Below are positions 38,025 through 45,610 of a stretch of DNA of 64,000 bases, piece after piece. The notes beneath the pieces are model-generated. The model had not been told where the DNA came from. It searched no databases and worked only from the letters and a program-made list of their open reading frames with translations. Origin of the DNA: Actibacterium mucosum KCTC 23349 (GTDB lineage: Bacteria > Pseudomonadota > Alphaproteobacteria > Rhodobacterales > Rhodobacteraceae); the NCBI RefSeq assembly GCF_000647975.1, contig NZ_JFKE01000002.1, forward strand, positions 248,001-312,000. The letters are read 5' to 3'. A program made the translations under genes and the position numbers. The first letter of the stretch is position 1, and each line of letters opens with the position of its first letter.

Positions 38025-39242
38025 ATGTCACGGCCGCCTTCTACACTTTCGTTTTTGCGGGACAATCTGCGTTGGATTGGTGGCGGAATTATTCTGACCT
38101 TTCTGTCAGGCTTTGGACAAACCTTCTTCATATCTGTTTTTGCCGGGGAAATTCGGGCTGAATTCGAATTAACCCATGCAGGCTGGGGGGCGGTTTATGC
38201 CGCGGGCACCTTGGCCTCGGCTGCGGTGATGGTTTGGGCTGGGGCGTTGTCGGATCGCTACAGAATGCGGGGGCTCGGCACGATTGTTTTGATCGGTCTG
38301 GCGCTTGCATGCGTCGCTATGGCCGGGAACAGAGCCGTTTGGGGGCTGGTCGTTGTCATCTTTGCCCTGCGTTTTTTTGGTCAGGGGATGGCCAGCCACG
38401 TGGCACGTGTGGCCATGGCTCGCTGGTTTGTGGCCACCCGGGGCAGGGCGTTGGCCTTAGTAACGCTGGGCTTTTCAGCGGGCGAGGCATTGCTGCCAAT
38501 ATCGGCGCTGACGCTGACAACATTGATTGGATGGCGGGTGGTTTGGGTTGGCGCGGCGATCGTGATCGTGGCCTTTGTTCCGCTGCTTCTTTCCCTTTTA
38601 AAACAAGAGCGTACGCCTCAATCCGACGCACAAAATTCTGACGCCGCGGGGATGCGAGGGCGCCATTGGACGCGCGCGCAGATGTTGCGGCACGGGTTGT
38701 TCTGGATGTTGGTGCCGTTGCTATTGGGGCCGCCGGCCTTTGGGACGGCCGTGCTGTTTCACCAAGTTCATATGGCCGAGGTTAAAGATTGGACGCAATT
38801 CGATTTCGTGGCAATGCTGCCTATCTTTACGGTTGTATCCCTGTTTTCAATGATGGCTTTTGGTTGGGCAATTGATCAATTTGGATCACGGCGCTTGATT
38901 GCGCTTTATCAAATCCCATTTGCGTTGGCGATGCTGGCTTTGTGGATCGGAGACAGCCAAATGGCGCTGGCCGGCGCGTTTGTTTTGTTTGGTCTTATGC
39001 AGGGCGGAGGGGCGACGTTGACGTCTTCCATCTGGGCCGAGCTGTATGGCACAGCTCATCTTGGTGGAATAAAAGCGCTGGCCTCGGCATTGATGGTGTT
39101 TGGTTCGGCCATTGGGCCGGGGGTGACAGGGTACCTTATCGACCACGGAATTTCATTTCCAAATCAAGGACCTGGCATAGCTTTGTTCATATTGGCCGCC
39201 AGCGGACTGGCGGCCATTGGTCTGTATCGCTACCGCGACTAG
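38025..39242 (+). CDS. Major facilitator superfamily transporter
   Basis: The 405-residue, 12-helix inner-membrane transporter has the MFS loop motif A variant WAGALSDRYRMRGLGTIVLIG between helices 2 and 3, and GFGQTFFISVFAGEIRAEFELTHAGWGAVYA at helix 1. The closest general type is the oxalate/formate antiporter-like OFA/MCT group (inference). Its substrate is unknown. GC is somewhat lower than its neighbours. ATG 38025 lies just after the tig terminator with a weak ribosome site. It ends with a 4-bp stop overlap with the H-NS-like gene. Confidence 0.88.
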   Translation: MSRPPSTLSFLRDNLRWIGGGIILTFLSGFGQTFFISVFAGEIRAEFELTHAGWGAVYAAGTLASAAVMVWAGALSDRYRMRGLGTIVLIGLALACVAMAGNRAVWGLVVVIFALRFFGQGMASHVARVAMARWFVATRGRALALVTLGFSAGEALLPISALTLTTLIGWRVVWVGAAIVIVAFVPLLLSLLKQERTPQSDAQNSDAAGMRGRHWTRAQMLRHGLFWMLVPLLLGPPAFGTAVLFHQVHMAEVKDWTQFDFVAMLPIFTVVSLFSMMAFGWAIDQFGSRRLIALYQIPFALAMLALWIGDSQMALAGAFVLFGLMQGGGATLTSSIWAELYGTAHLGGIKALASALMVFGSAIGPGVTGYLIDHGISFPNQGPGIALFILAASGLAAIGLYRYRD

Positions 39243-39550
39243 ATCTCGAATTCGGCCACGTCGCGACCTGCGGCCATGGCTTGCGAGAACCAAAGTGGTT
39301 TGCGGCCACGGCCGCTCCAGGTTTGATCCGGGTTTTCGGGATTGCGGTATTTCGGCGGAAGCGCACTCTTCTTTCCACCTTTGGTTAAATCATTAAGCGA
39401 AAACCCCATTTCGCGCGCTTTCTCTTCCAATACGGAAAGCGCTTCTTTGCGTTTGCGGTCTTCAAAACTCGTAATTGCTTTGGCCACGTCTTTTTGCAGA
39501 TCTTTTAGTTCGGCCAAAGAGAGGGCATCCAGATTTATTGTTGTAGGCAT
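39239..39550 (-). CDS. H-NS-family nucleoid-associated protein (HvrA/Spb-like)
   Basis: The 103-residue protein has an N-terminal coiled-coil oligomerisation region (LSLAELKDLQKDVAKAITSFEDRKRKEALSVLEEKARE) and the C-terminal H-NS DNA-binding motif DQTWSGRGRKPLWF, which reads AT-rich minor groove. In Rhodobacter relatives such proteins (HvrA, Spb) modulate photosynthesis and other genes. AAGGAC precedes the ATG at 39550 and a good sigma-70-type promoter lies upstream. No target is visible here. Confidence 0.92.
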   Translation of the reverse strand: MPTTINLDALSLAELKDLQKDVAKAITSFEDRKRKEALSVLEEKAREMGFSLNDLTKGGKKSALPPKYRNPENPDQTWSGRGRKPLWFSQAMAAGRDVAEFEI

Positions 39551-39582
39551 GTGATGTCCTTGGTTCGTCCATAGAGCCTTAG

Positions 39583-39611
39583 ATAATTACTTTAACAATT
39601 CCCTTTGTCAA
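39583..39611 (-). promoter_or_regulatory. Sigma-70-type promoter of the H-NS-like gene
   Basis: On the minus strand a perfect TTGACA (39611-39606) is followed after 17 bases by AATTAT (39588-39583), 33 bp before the start codon. A palindrome TTAACC-CCC-GGTTAA at 39622-39636 lies just upstream of the -35 and may bind a regulator. Confidence 0.6.
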
Positions 39612-39674
39612 TCTTCAGGCCTTAACCCCCGGTTAACTTGGGGGAAAGTTTAAATGCTTTGTGGCCCGAACATT

Positions 39675-39706
39675 AAAAAACCACGGCGGAAATCCGCCGT
39701 GGTTTT
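39675..39706 (-). terminator. Rho-independent terminator of the rpsF-rpsR-rplI operon
   Basis: Perfect 9-bp arms CCACGGCGG (39681-39689) and CCGCCGTGG (39694-39702) with a 4-base loop are followed on the minus strand by six Us, 25 bases after the rplI stop. Confidence 0.9.
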
Positions 39707-39731
39707 AAACTTTTGCCGATGTAAGAGAGGA

Positions 39732-40358
39732 TTATTCCTCTTCTGCGGGGGCCTCTTCTTCGGTGGCGGGGGCGGCTTCCACACCCAGCTCTTCGTCGTC
39801 CGCAGCCGACCCGATATCGTCGAACAGTTCGGCGATTTCGAATTCAGCTTCGGCCTCGGCCTCGGCGGCCAGTTCCTGGATCGACTTGCCCGATGCCTGC
39901 AGTTCGGCTTCTTCTTCCGAGCGGGCCACGTTCAGTTGAATGGTGGCGTCGACTTCGGGGTGCAGAACGACCGACACGTTGTGCAGGCCCAGTTCCTTGA
40001 TCGGCGCGATCAGGCGTACCTGTTTGCGATCAACACTGAAGCCCTCGGCGGTGGCGGCTTCGGCAGCGTCACGTGGGGTGACCGAGCCGTAAAGCGAACC
40101 CGCATCCGAAGCGGAACGAATCACGATGAACTGCTGACCGTCCAGCTTTTCAGCCAGGGCGTCGGCCTCTTTCTTGGTTTCCAGGTTGCGCGCTTCCAGC
40201 TGCGCTTTCTGGTTTTCGAACGAGGCGATATTGGCGTCGCTGGCGCGCAGGGCTTTGCCCTGAGGCAGCAGGAAGTTGCGGGCATAGCCGTCTTTGACAG
40301 CGACCACATCACCCATCTGGCCCAGCTTGGCCACACGTTCAAGAAGGATAACTTGCAT
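39732..40358 (-). CDS. rplI: 50S ribosomal protein L9
   Basis: The 208-residue L9 has the standard N-terminal RNA-binding domain ([36 protein letters not shown]), connecting helix and C-terminal domain ([15 protein letters not shown]...[17 protein letters not shown]). A low-complexity acidic tail from about residue 150 is rich in Glu and Ala, making it longer than the usual 150 residues, as in related alphaproteobacteria. It is the last gene of the operon, followed by a strong terminator. Confidence 0.97.
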   Translation of the reverse strand: MQVILLERVAKLGQMGDVVAVKDGYARNFLLPQGKALRASDANIASFENQKAQLEARNLETKKEADALAEKLDGQQFIVIRSASDAGSLYGSVTPRDAAEAATAEGFSVDRKQVRLIAPIKELGLHNVSVVLHPEVDATIQLNVARSEEEAELQASGKSIQELAAEAEAEAEFEIAELFDDIGSAADDEELGVEAAPATEEEAPAEEE

Positions 40359-40370
40359 TGCGCTTTCTCC

Positions 40371-40598
40371 TTACTTCACAGCGTAGGGCAGCAGGGCAAG
40401 GAAGCGGGCGCGTTTGATGGCGCGGGCCAGCTCACGCTGCTTCTTGGCCGACACGGCGGTGATGCGCGACGGCACGATCTTGCCGCGCTCTGACACGTAG
40501 CGCTGCAGCAGGCGGCTGTCTTTATAGTCGATCTTCGGCGCGTTGTCGCCCGAGAAGGGGCAGACCTTGCGGCGGCGGAAAAACGGTTTATTCGCCAT
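40371..40598 (-). CDS. rpsR: 30S ribosomal protein S18
   Basis: The 75-residue S18 contains [37 protein letters not shown] and the basic C-terminal region [20 protein letters not shown]. It pairs with S6 in the 30S platform. It lies between rpsF (25-bp gap) and rplI (12-bp gap). Confidence 0.97.
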   Translation of the reverse strand: MANKPFFRRRKVCPFSGDNAPKIDYKDSRLLQRYVSERGKIVPSRITAVSAKKQRELARAIKRARFLALLPYAVK

Positions 40599-40623
40599 GG
40601 TTTATGTCCTTTCCTTCAGGTGA

Positions 40624-40980
40624 TCAGTTGCGGCGTTCGCGGCGGTCGCCACGTTCGTCGCGTTTCTGCATCTGGATGGACGGGCCTTCGGCGTGCTCGT
40701 CGACCTTGATGGTCAGAACGCGCATCACGTCGTCATGCAGGCGCATCAGGCGCTCCATCTCCTGAACGGCATCCGACGGGGCGTCGGTACGCAGGAAGGC
40801 ATAGTGACCCTTGCGGTTCTTGTTGATCTTGTAGGCCATCGTTTTGACGCCCCAGTATTCCTGATCAACAACCTTGCCGCCATTGTCGGCCAATACGGTG
40901 GAAAAATGCTCTACCAGGCCCTCGGCCTGCGCGTTGGACAAGTCCTGACGCGAGATAAAGACATGCTCGTAAAGGGGCAT
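40624..40980 (-). CDS. rpsF: 30S ribosomal protein S6
   Basis: The 118-residue S6 has MPLYEHVFISRQDLSNAQAEGLVEHF, YWGVKTMAYKINKNRKGHYAFL and a C-terminal basic/acidic tail. It binds S18 in the 30S platform; the S6:S18 pair autoregulates this operon in many bacteria through the 5' leader, but no such leader fold was verified here. GGAGAGC precedes the ATG at 40980. It is the first gene of the operon. Confidence 0.97.
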   Translation of the reverse strand: MPLYEHVFISRQDLSNAQAEGLVEHFSTVLADNGGKVVDQEYWGVKTMAYKINKNRKGHYAFLRTDAPSDAVQEMERLMRLHDDVMRVLTIKVDEHAEGPSIQMQKRDERGDRRERRN

Positions 40981-41218
40981 GTGCTCTCCATTTCATTTCA
41001 AGGTGCATTTCAAAGGGCCCGCGTAACCTTCCGCACGCGCCCACGAGAGACTGCACCGGTTTGCAAAGTCGCGGAAGGAAGCGCCCTTATACCCAGAAAA
41101 CACTGGTTTGCAAGAGGGGCAACCGGGGGAAATTGCCGCGAAATGGAACGGGCGATGTCGCATTCTGAACACGTTTGACGTGCAGTTTCGGCGGCGAACA
41201 TGCCTTTGGAGGTGCGCG

Positions 41219-41845
41219 ATGAATGCGCTGGTAACGACCGATAGTGGCGTGACGATTGTGGGCAAAGTCCCGCTGGTTTGTGTAACAGAAACAAAATGGG
41301 GATACGTGATCCGATCGGATTCACGTGTGTCCCAACGCGCCGCTTTGATTGAGCGTGTGTCGGCCATGACCGGGCTGGCCTTTATGTCCATGGCCTTTGG
41401 CAGCTGGCTGATTCCCGAGGTTCAGGCCGCGGGTCTTTCGGATACTTCTGTGCGGATGGCGTCGACGGCGACGTTGGCCATTCCGGCATTGATGTTCCTT
41501 TGGATCGCCGAGCGCGGCATGGCGCAGGATTTCGAGGTGGATCTGCGCAAGTCCGAGATTCGACTGAGCGTTTGCAATCGTGCCGGCCGGGCCCGTGTTT
41601 TGAAGCAGATCCCGTTTGACCAGGTGGGTTCAGCTTATATCAAGCGTGCGTCCAATCACGGTGCCAATGCCCGCTTGTTCCTGCGGTTGCAGGGCAAGGG
41701 TGGCGTGGTCGAAGTGGCGTCGGGTCGCGAGAGCACCATGCGCGTGTTGCACGAACGCCTGTCTTATGAATTGCGCCCGCAGCGGATCATGCTGCGCGGG
41801 TGGGAACGTGTGGGCCGCCGGTTAAAGCCGGTTGTTGTCGACTAA
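41219..41845 (+). CDS. Conserved hypothetical membrane protein (208 aa)
   Basis: The protein has a short N-terminal cytosolic part and two hydrophobic segments near residues 55-75 (MTGLAFMSMAFGSWLI) and 85-100 (TLAIPALMFLWIA). A basic cytosolic domain follows (VDLRKSEIRLSVCNRAGRARVLKQIPFDQVGSAYIKRA, LFLRLQGKGGVVEVASG) that resembles a small PH-like beta domain. TTGGAGG lies before the ATG at 41219. Function not recognised. Confidence 0.75.
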   Translation: MNALVTTDSGVTIVGKVPLVCVTETKWGYVIRSDSRVSQRAALIERVSAMTGLAFMSMAFGSWLIPEVQAAGLSDTSVRMASTATLAIPALMFLWIAERGMAQDFEVDLRKSEIRLSVCNRAGRARVLKQIPFDQVGSAYIKRASNHGANARLFLRLQGKGGVVEVASGRESTMRVLHERLSYELRPQRIMLRGWERVGRRLKPVVVD

Positions 41846-41877
41846 GCCACTGGCCAAAATTCGCTATTCCGCCTAGA

Positions 41878-41902
41878 AAAGCCCCTCAGACGAAGGGGCT
41901 TT
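41878..41902 (+). promoter_or_regulatory. Hairpin sequestering the ribosome site of the 41904 gene
   Basis: Nine-bp perfect arms AAAGCCCCT (41878-41886) and AGGGGCTTT (41894-41902) flank a 7-base loop. The right arm contains AGGGG, the only plausible Shine-Dalgarno sequence, 5 bases from the next ATG. It may be a terminator of the preceding gene, a translational control hairpin, or both; the trailing run of three Ts is short for a terminator. Confidence 0.55.
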
Positions 41903-41903
41903 C

Positions 41904-42809
41904 ATGTTGCGCGCGTTGTTCTCTGGCAAACCGGTTACCAAGCTGCGGTTCGATCCGCCTGTTGCTGCCCCGGACCGTGCCGGGCTGGCGTTGATCCTGA
42001 TTGTTCGAAACGAGGCGCGCCATATCGGCGAATGGGCCGCGTTCCATTTGGTGGCCGGGGTGGGGCATGTCTATGCCTATGACAATGGCTGCACAGACGG
42101 CACCATGGACATCTTGCGGGCCGAGCTGGGCGAAGCGTTGACCGTGATCCCGTGGGACCAGAAGCTGTTTGATGGCCAATCGGGGCGCGAGCTGCACAAT
42201 CAGGTGCTCGCCTATGCCCATGCGATCCGCAATTTTGGTGCCAGGTGGCGGTGGATGGCGGCGATTGACGCGGATGAGTTTCTGGTACCCGTTGCAGATG
42301 CGTCTTTGGCCGACGCTTTGGCGCCATTGGCAGATGTCCGGTCGATCACGCTGCCATGGCACAATTTTGGTCGCAATGGCCATGACGCAATCCCTGAGGG
42401 CGGGGTGGTCCGCAACTATACCACGCGGGCGGCTGATCCTGCGTCCGGCGCGCGGGGGGTCAGCAACTTCAAGACCATTGTCGATCCGTGCCATGTGACG
42501 GCGTTGCGGGTGCACAGCTATGAGATCGATGGCAAACCGGTCACGTGGAATGACCGGGGCGAGGCGGCGACGAACAAGGGCCGCAGCGAACGCCAATTCT
42601 ATGCTGCGACACGGATTCAGTTGAACCATTACTATGCCCGTTCCAATGCCGAGCTTGAGGCAAAGATCGCGCGCGGGTCGAACCGATCGGTTGAGGCCGC
42701 CAAACATGCCGCACGTGTTCGTCGCAATGTTGCAAATATCGAGGCCGAGGTGGTTGAGGACCTGCTGGCGCTGGATTTCCTTGCCCGCGTCGGTCAATCC
42801 CCGCGCTAA
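41904..42809 (+). CDS. Glycosyltransferase-like protein (GT2/GT92-like)
   Basis: The 301-residue protein opens its domain with LALILIVRNEARHIGEWAAFHLVAGVGHVYAYDNGCTDGT, like the DUF23/GT92 and GT2-type transferases. It contains MAAIDADEFLVPV near residue 122, a DxD-type metal/nucleotide-sugar site. RIQLNHYYARSNAEL near 230 is also typical. There is no membrane anchor, so it is probably a cytosolic enzyme that adds a sugar to a surface polysaccharide or lipid; acceptor and donor are unknown. ATG 41904 sits beside a hairpin that covers its ribosome site. Confidence 0.85.
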   Translation: MLRALFSGKPVTKLRFDPPVAAPDRAGLALILIVRNEARHIGEWAAFHLVAGVGHVYAYDNGCTDGTMDILRAELGEALTVIPWDQKLFDGQSGRELHNQVLAYAHAIRNFGARWRWMAAIDADEFLVPVADASLADALAPLADVRSITLPWHNFGRNGHDAIPEGGVVRNYTTRAADPASGARGVSNFKTIVDPCHVTALRVHSYEIDGKPVTWNDRGEAATNKGRSERQFYAATRIQLNHYYARSNAELEAKIARGSNRSVEAAKHAARVRRNVANIEAEVVEDLLALDFLARVGQSPR

Positions 42810-42875
42810 TTGCCATTTCGTTTGCACCGCGGCCTTTCGCGCGCTATCTCCGCGCAAAACCAATCGGAGGGATCA

Positions 42876-43826
42876 ATGAGCCGGGCATTCGTATTTCCAG
42901 GCCAAGGGGCGCAAACCATCGGCATGGGCAAAGCCTTGGCCGAGGCCTATCCGGCCGCGCAAGCTGTGTTCGACGAGGTGGACACGGCGTTGGGCGAAAA
43001 GCTGTCGGCGCTGATTTGGGAGGGCGATGCCGAGACGCTGACCCTGACGCAGAATGCACAGCCGGCGCTGATGGCGACCTCGCTGGCAGCGTTTCGCGCG
43101 CTGGAGGCCGAGGGGCTGAGCATTGACGCCGCCACATTCGTGGCCGGGCACTCGTTGGGCGAGTATTCGGCTCTGGCGGCTGCCGGCGCGCTGAGCATCG
43201 CCGATACTGCCAAGCTTTTGCGGTTGCGGGGCACCGCGATGCAAGAGGCCGTGCCGGTGGGCGAAGGTGCGATGGCCGCATTGCTGGGGCTGGATTTTGC
43301 CACGGCTGACAAATTGGCCAAGCAAGCCGCCGCCGACACGGGCGGTGTGTGCCAGGCCGCCAATGACAACGATCCGGGGCAGGTTGTGATCTCGGGCCAT
43401 GTGGGTGCCGTGCAGCACGCAGTCGAAAAGGCGCGCGAAGCCGGGGCCAAGCGAGCCGTGATGCTGCCGGTTTCTGCCCCTTTCCATTGCGAATTGATGG
43501 GCCCGGCGGCCGAACAGATGGCCGAGGCATTGTCGCATGTTGATCTGGAACGGCCTGCCGTACCTCTGGTGGCGAATGTTCTGGCGGCTGGTATCTCGGA
43601 CCCGGCGACGGTGCGGTCGCTTTTGGTCGATCAGGTCACCGGTTCGGTGCGTTGGCGTGAATCCGTGTCGTGGATGATTGGCCAAGGTGTCACCGAGTTT
43701 TGGGAGATCGGTGCCGGCAAGGCGCTGAGTGGTATGATCCGCCGGATTGACCGGTCGGCAGCGACGCGCCCGGTGGGCACACCCGACGACGTGAAAGCCG
43801 CAATCGAAAGCATGGCAGAGGAATAA
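42876..43826 (+). CDS. fabD: Malonyl-CoA:ACP transacylase
   Basis: The 316-residue FabD loads malonyl groups onto acyl carrier protein for fatty acid synthesis. The catalytic Ser93 is in GHSLGEYSAL, with FPGQGAQTIGMG at the N-terminus and SAPFHCELMGP near 200 containing the partner histidine. ATG 42876 follows CGGAGGGATCA. It is first in a fab series: the fabG start is one base after its stop. Confidence 0.97.
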   Translation: MSRAFVFPGQGAQTIGMGKALAEAYPAAQAVFDEVDTALGEKLSALIWEGDAETLTLTQNAQPALMATSLAAFRALEAEGLSIDAATFVAGHSLGEYSALAAAGALSIADTAKLLRLRGTAMQEAVPVGEGAMAALLGLDFATADKLAKQAAADTGGVCQAANDNDPGQVVISGHVGAVQHAVEKAREAGAKRAVMLPVSAPFHCELMGPAAEQMAEALSHVDLERPAVPLVANVLAAGISDPATVRSLLVDQVTGSVRWRESVSWMIGQGVTEFWEIGAGKALSGMIRRIDRSAATRPVGTPDDVKAAIESMAEE

Positions 43827-43827
43827 G

Positions 43828-44565
43828 ATGTTTGATCTGACAGGAAAAACCGCGCTGGTGACCGGCGCATCGGGCGGCATCGGCGGCGAGATTGCCAAGG
43901 CGCTGCATGCGCAAGGCGCCGTTGTGGGTCTTTCGGGCACGCGTGAAGAGCCGTTGCAGGCGCTGGCGGCGGAACTGGGGGAATGCGCGCATGTGCTGCC
44001 GTGCAACCTTTCGGACGCCGAGGCGCTGAAAGAGCTGCCCAAGCGGGCAATCGAAGCCATGGGCAGTCTGGACATTCTGGTGAACAACGCAGGCGTGACG
44101 CGCGACAACCTGTTCATGCGGATGAGCGACGAGGAATGGCAGACGGTTCTGAACGTGAACCTGACCGCGGCCATGCGTCTGAGCCAGGCGGTGCTGCGCC
44201 CGATGATGAAGGCCCGTTGGGGGCGCATCATCAACATCACCTCGGTGGTTGGTGCGACCGGCAACCCGGGGCAGGGCAACTATGCCGCGGCCAAGGCGGG
44301 CCTTGTGGGCATGTCGAAATCGCTGGCCTACGAGGTCGCCAGCCGCGGCATCACCGTGAACTGCGTGGCGCCCGGGTTCATCACCACGGCGATGACCGAC
44401 AAGCTGAACGATGATCAGAAATCGAAGATCCTGACGCAGGTTCCGGCGGGCCGCATGGGCGATCCGGCCGAGATTGGCGCGACGGTGGCGTTTCTGGCCA
44501 GCGCCGAGGCGTCGTACCTGACGGGGGCAACGCTGCACGTTAATGGCGGAATGGCGATGTTGTGA
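43828..44565 (+). CDS. fabG: 3-oxoacyl-ACP reductase
   Basis: The 245-residue SDR reduces beta-ketoacyl-ACP with NADPH in fatty acid elongation. It has VTGASGGIGGEIAKAL near residue 11, NNAGVTRDNLFMRM near 87, the Ser in INITSVVGATGNPGQGNYAAAKAG and the Tyr/Lys in that same segment, and CVAPGFITTAMTDKL. GAGGAATAAG precedes the ATG. It is coupled to fabD. Confidence 0.97.
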   Translation: MFDLTGKTALVTGASGGIGGEIAKALHAQGAVVGLSGTREEPLQALAAELGECAHVLPCNLSDAEALKELPKRAIEAMGSLDILVNNAGVTRDNLFMRMSDEEWQTVLNVNLTAAMRLSQAVLRPMMKARWGRIINITSVVGATGNPGQGNYAAAKAGLVGMSKSLAYEVASRGITVNCVAPGFITTAMTDKLNDDQKSKILTQVPAGRMGDPAEIGATVAFLASAEASYLTGATLHVNGGMAML

Positions 44566-44602
44566 TCTAAGCGGCCGAGGGAAATCTCGGCCCCTTTTTG
44601 GT

Positions 44603-44950
44603 CTAGGCGGTGGTCAGGGCCAGCACGCCGAACACGATGATGGCGGCAAACAGAACCGTCGGCGGAAAGCCAATGGTTGTGATCTGTGCGCGCTGCGTTG
44701 TGACAACGCCCAAAACCGCGTGCAACCCGCAAAGCACCGTCAGGAACCAGACCAGCGTATCCACCTCGCCGCGCAGCGCTGCCAGCGCAAAGCCCGCGGC
44801 AATCGACAGCAACAAAAGGCTTGCGGCGTTCCAGCTGAATTGCATCGTGGTCTTGGGGCCCAGCGGCAGGTTGGGCTGCGTCAACACAGGCGCGGCGTTT
44901 TTCGGGCCGCCAACAAAGACATGGGCGGCGAAGGTCAGGGCCGCGCGCAG
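44603..44950 (-). CDS. Small membrane protein, N-terminus uncertain
   Basis: The hydrophobic protein has three or four membrane segments (AASLLLLSIAAGFALAAL, LVWFLTVLCGLHAVLGVV, TVLFAAIIVFGVLALTTA). The first ordinary start codon is GTG at 44887 (94 residues). The reading frame upstream is also open and reads like protein, with AALTFAAHVFVGGPKNAAPVL, to a CTG at 44950, three bases after an in-frame TAA. Either CTG is the start or the extreme N-terminus was lost. Family unknown to me. Confidence 0.55.
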   Translation of the reverse strand: MRAALTFAAHVFVGGPKNAAPVLTQPNLPLGPKTTMQFSWNAASLLLLSIAAGFALAALRGEVDTLVWFLTVLCGLHAVLGVVTTQRAQITTIGFPPTVLFAAIIVFGVLALTTA

Positions 44951-44986
44951 GTGTTATTGTGCAACAGCCCGTCGGGCCTGTCAGCC

Positions 44987-45217
44987 ATGGGAACAGACTC
45001 TGCGGCGCTGAACGACATCTTGCAACAGGTTGCCAGGTTCGACGCGGCAATCGAGGCATTTGCAACCTCGATCGGGTGTGATTCGGACCGTGCCCGATTG
45101 GCGGTTTTTGAACTTCCCTTGCAGGTTGTGCGGTTTTATCTGCCGGAACGGGTGGTGCCCAATGCGGCGGATCACTATGTGGTGCAAGTGTATAACGGGT
45201 TATTGCTGGCCGAATAG
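44987..45217 (+). CDS. Small conserved hypothetical protein (76 aa)
   Basis: A soluble helical protein (LNDILQQVARFDAAIEAFATSIGCDSDRARLAVFELPLQVVRFYLPER) has no recognised domain. ATG 44987 is the likely start; GTG 44951 in frame is an alternative. It is divergent from the small membrane gene with only about 36 bp between them, leaving little room for two promoters. Confidence 0.55.
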   Translation: MGTDSAALNDILQQVARFDAAIEAFATSIGCDSDRARLAVFELPLQVVRFYLPERVVPNAADHYVVQVYNGLLLAE

Positions 45218-45232
45218 GGTAGGCGAAAACGT

Positions 45233-45260
45233 TTGCCTCGCGGGAATGTTATGCTATAGG
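45233..45260 (+). promoter_or_regulatory. Likely acpP promoter
   Basis: TTGCCT (45233-45238), a 16-base spacer and TATAGG (45255-45260) form a sigma-70-type pair. The implied leader of about 95 bases ends at the acpP start. Confidence 0.5.
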
Positions 45261-45361
45261 CGGCCCAGATTTCGCCGCGGGCCGGGCCCGATTGCAAAAG
45301 TCGGCCGGTCAGAAGGCTGAAAAACTTGGGAGCGTGCCTCCCACACAGATGAGGAAAAGAC

Positions 45362-45598
45362 ATGAGCGACATCGCAGATCGCGTTAAGAAAATTGTTGTC
45401 GAGCACCTGACGGTCGACGAGGGCAAAGTTACCGAAACCGCTTCGTTCATCGACGATCTGGGCGCAGACAGCCTGGACACGGTTGAGCTGGTTATGGCTT
45501 TCGAAGAAGAGTTCGGCATCGAGATCCCCGATGACGCCGCCGAGACCATCCAGACCTTCGGTGACGCCGTGAAATTCATCACCGAGGCATCGGCCTAA
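45362..45598 (+). CDS. acpP: Acyl carrier protein
   Basis: The 78-residue acidic carrier protein has the phosphopantetheine attachment Ser37 in [21 protein letters not shown]. It carries growing fatty acyl chains for the Fab enzymes encoded on both sides. GAGGAAAAGAC precedes the ATG at 45362. It probably has its own promoter and terminator, fitting very high expression. Confidence 0.98.
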   Translation: MSDIADRVKKIVVEHLTVDEGKVTETASFIDDLGADSLDTVELVMAFEEEFGIEIPDDAAETIQTFGDAVKFITEASA

Positions 45599-45610
45599 TC
45601 AGGCCCGCGC

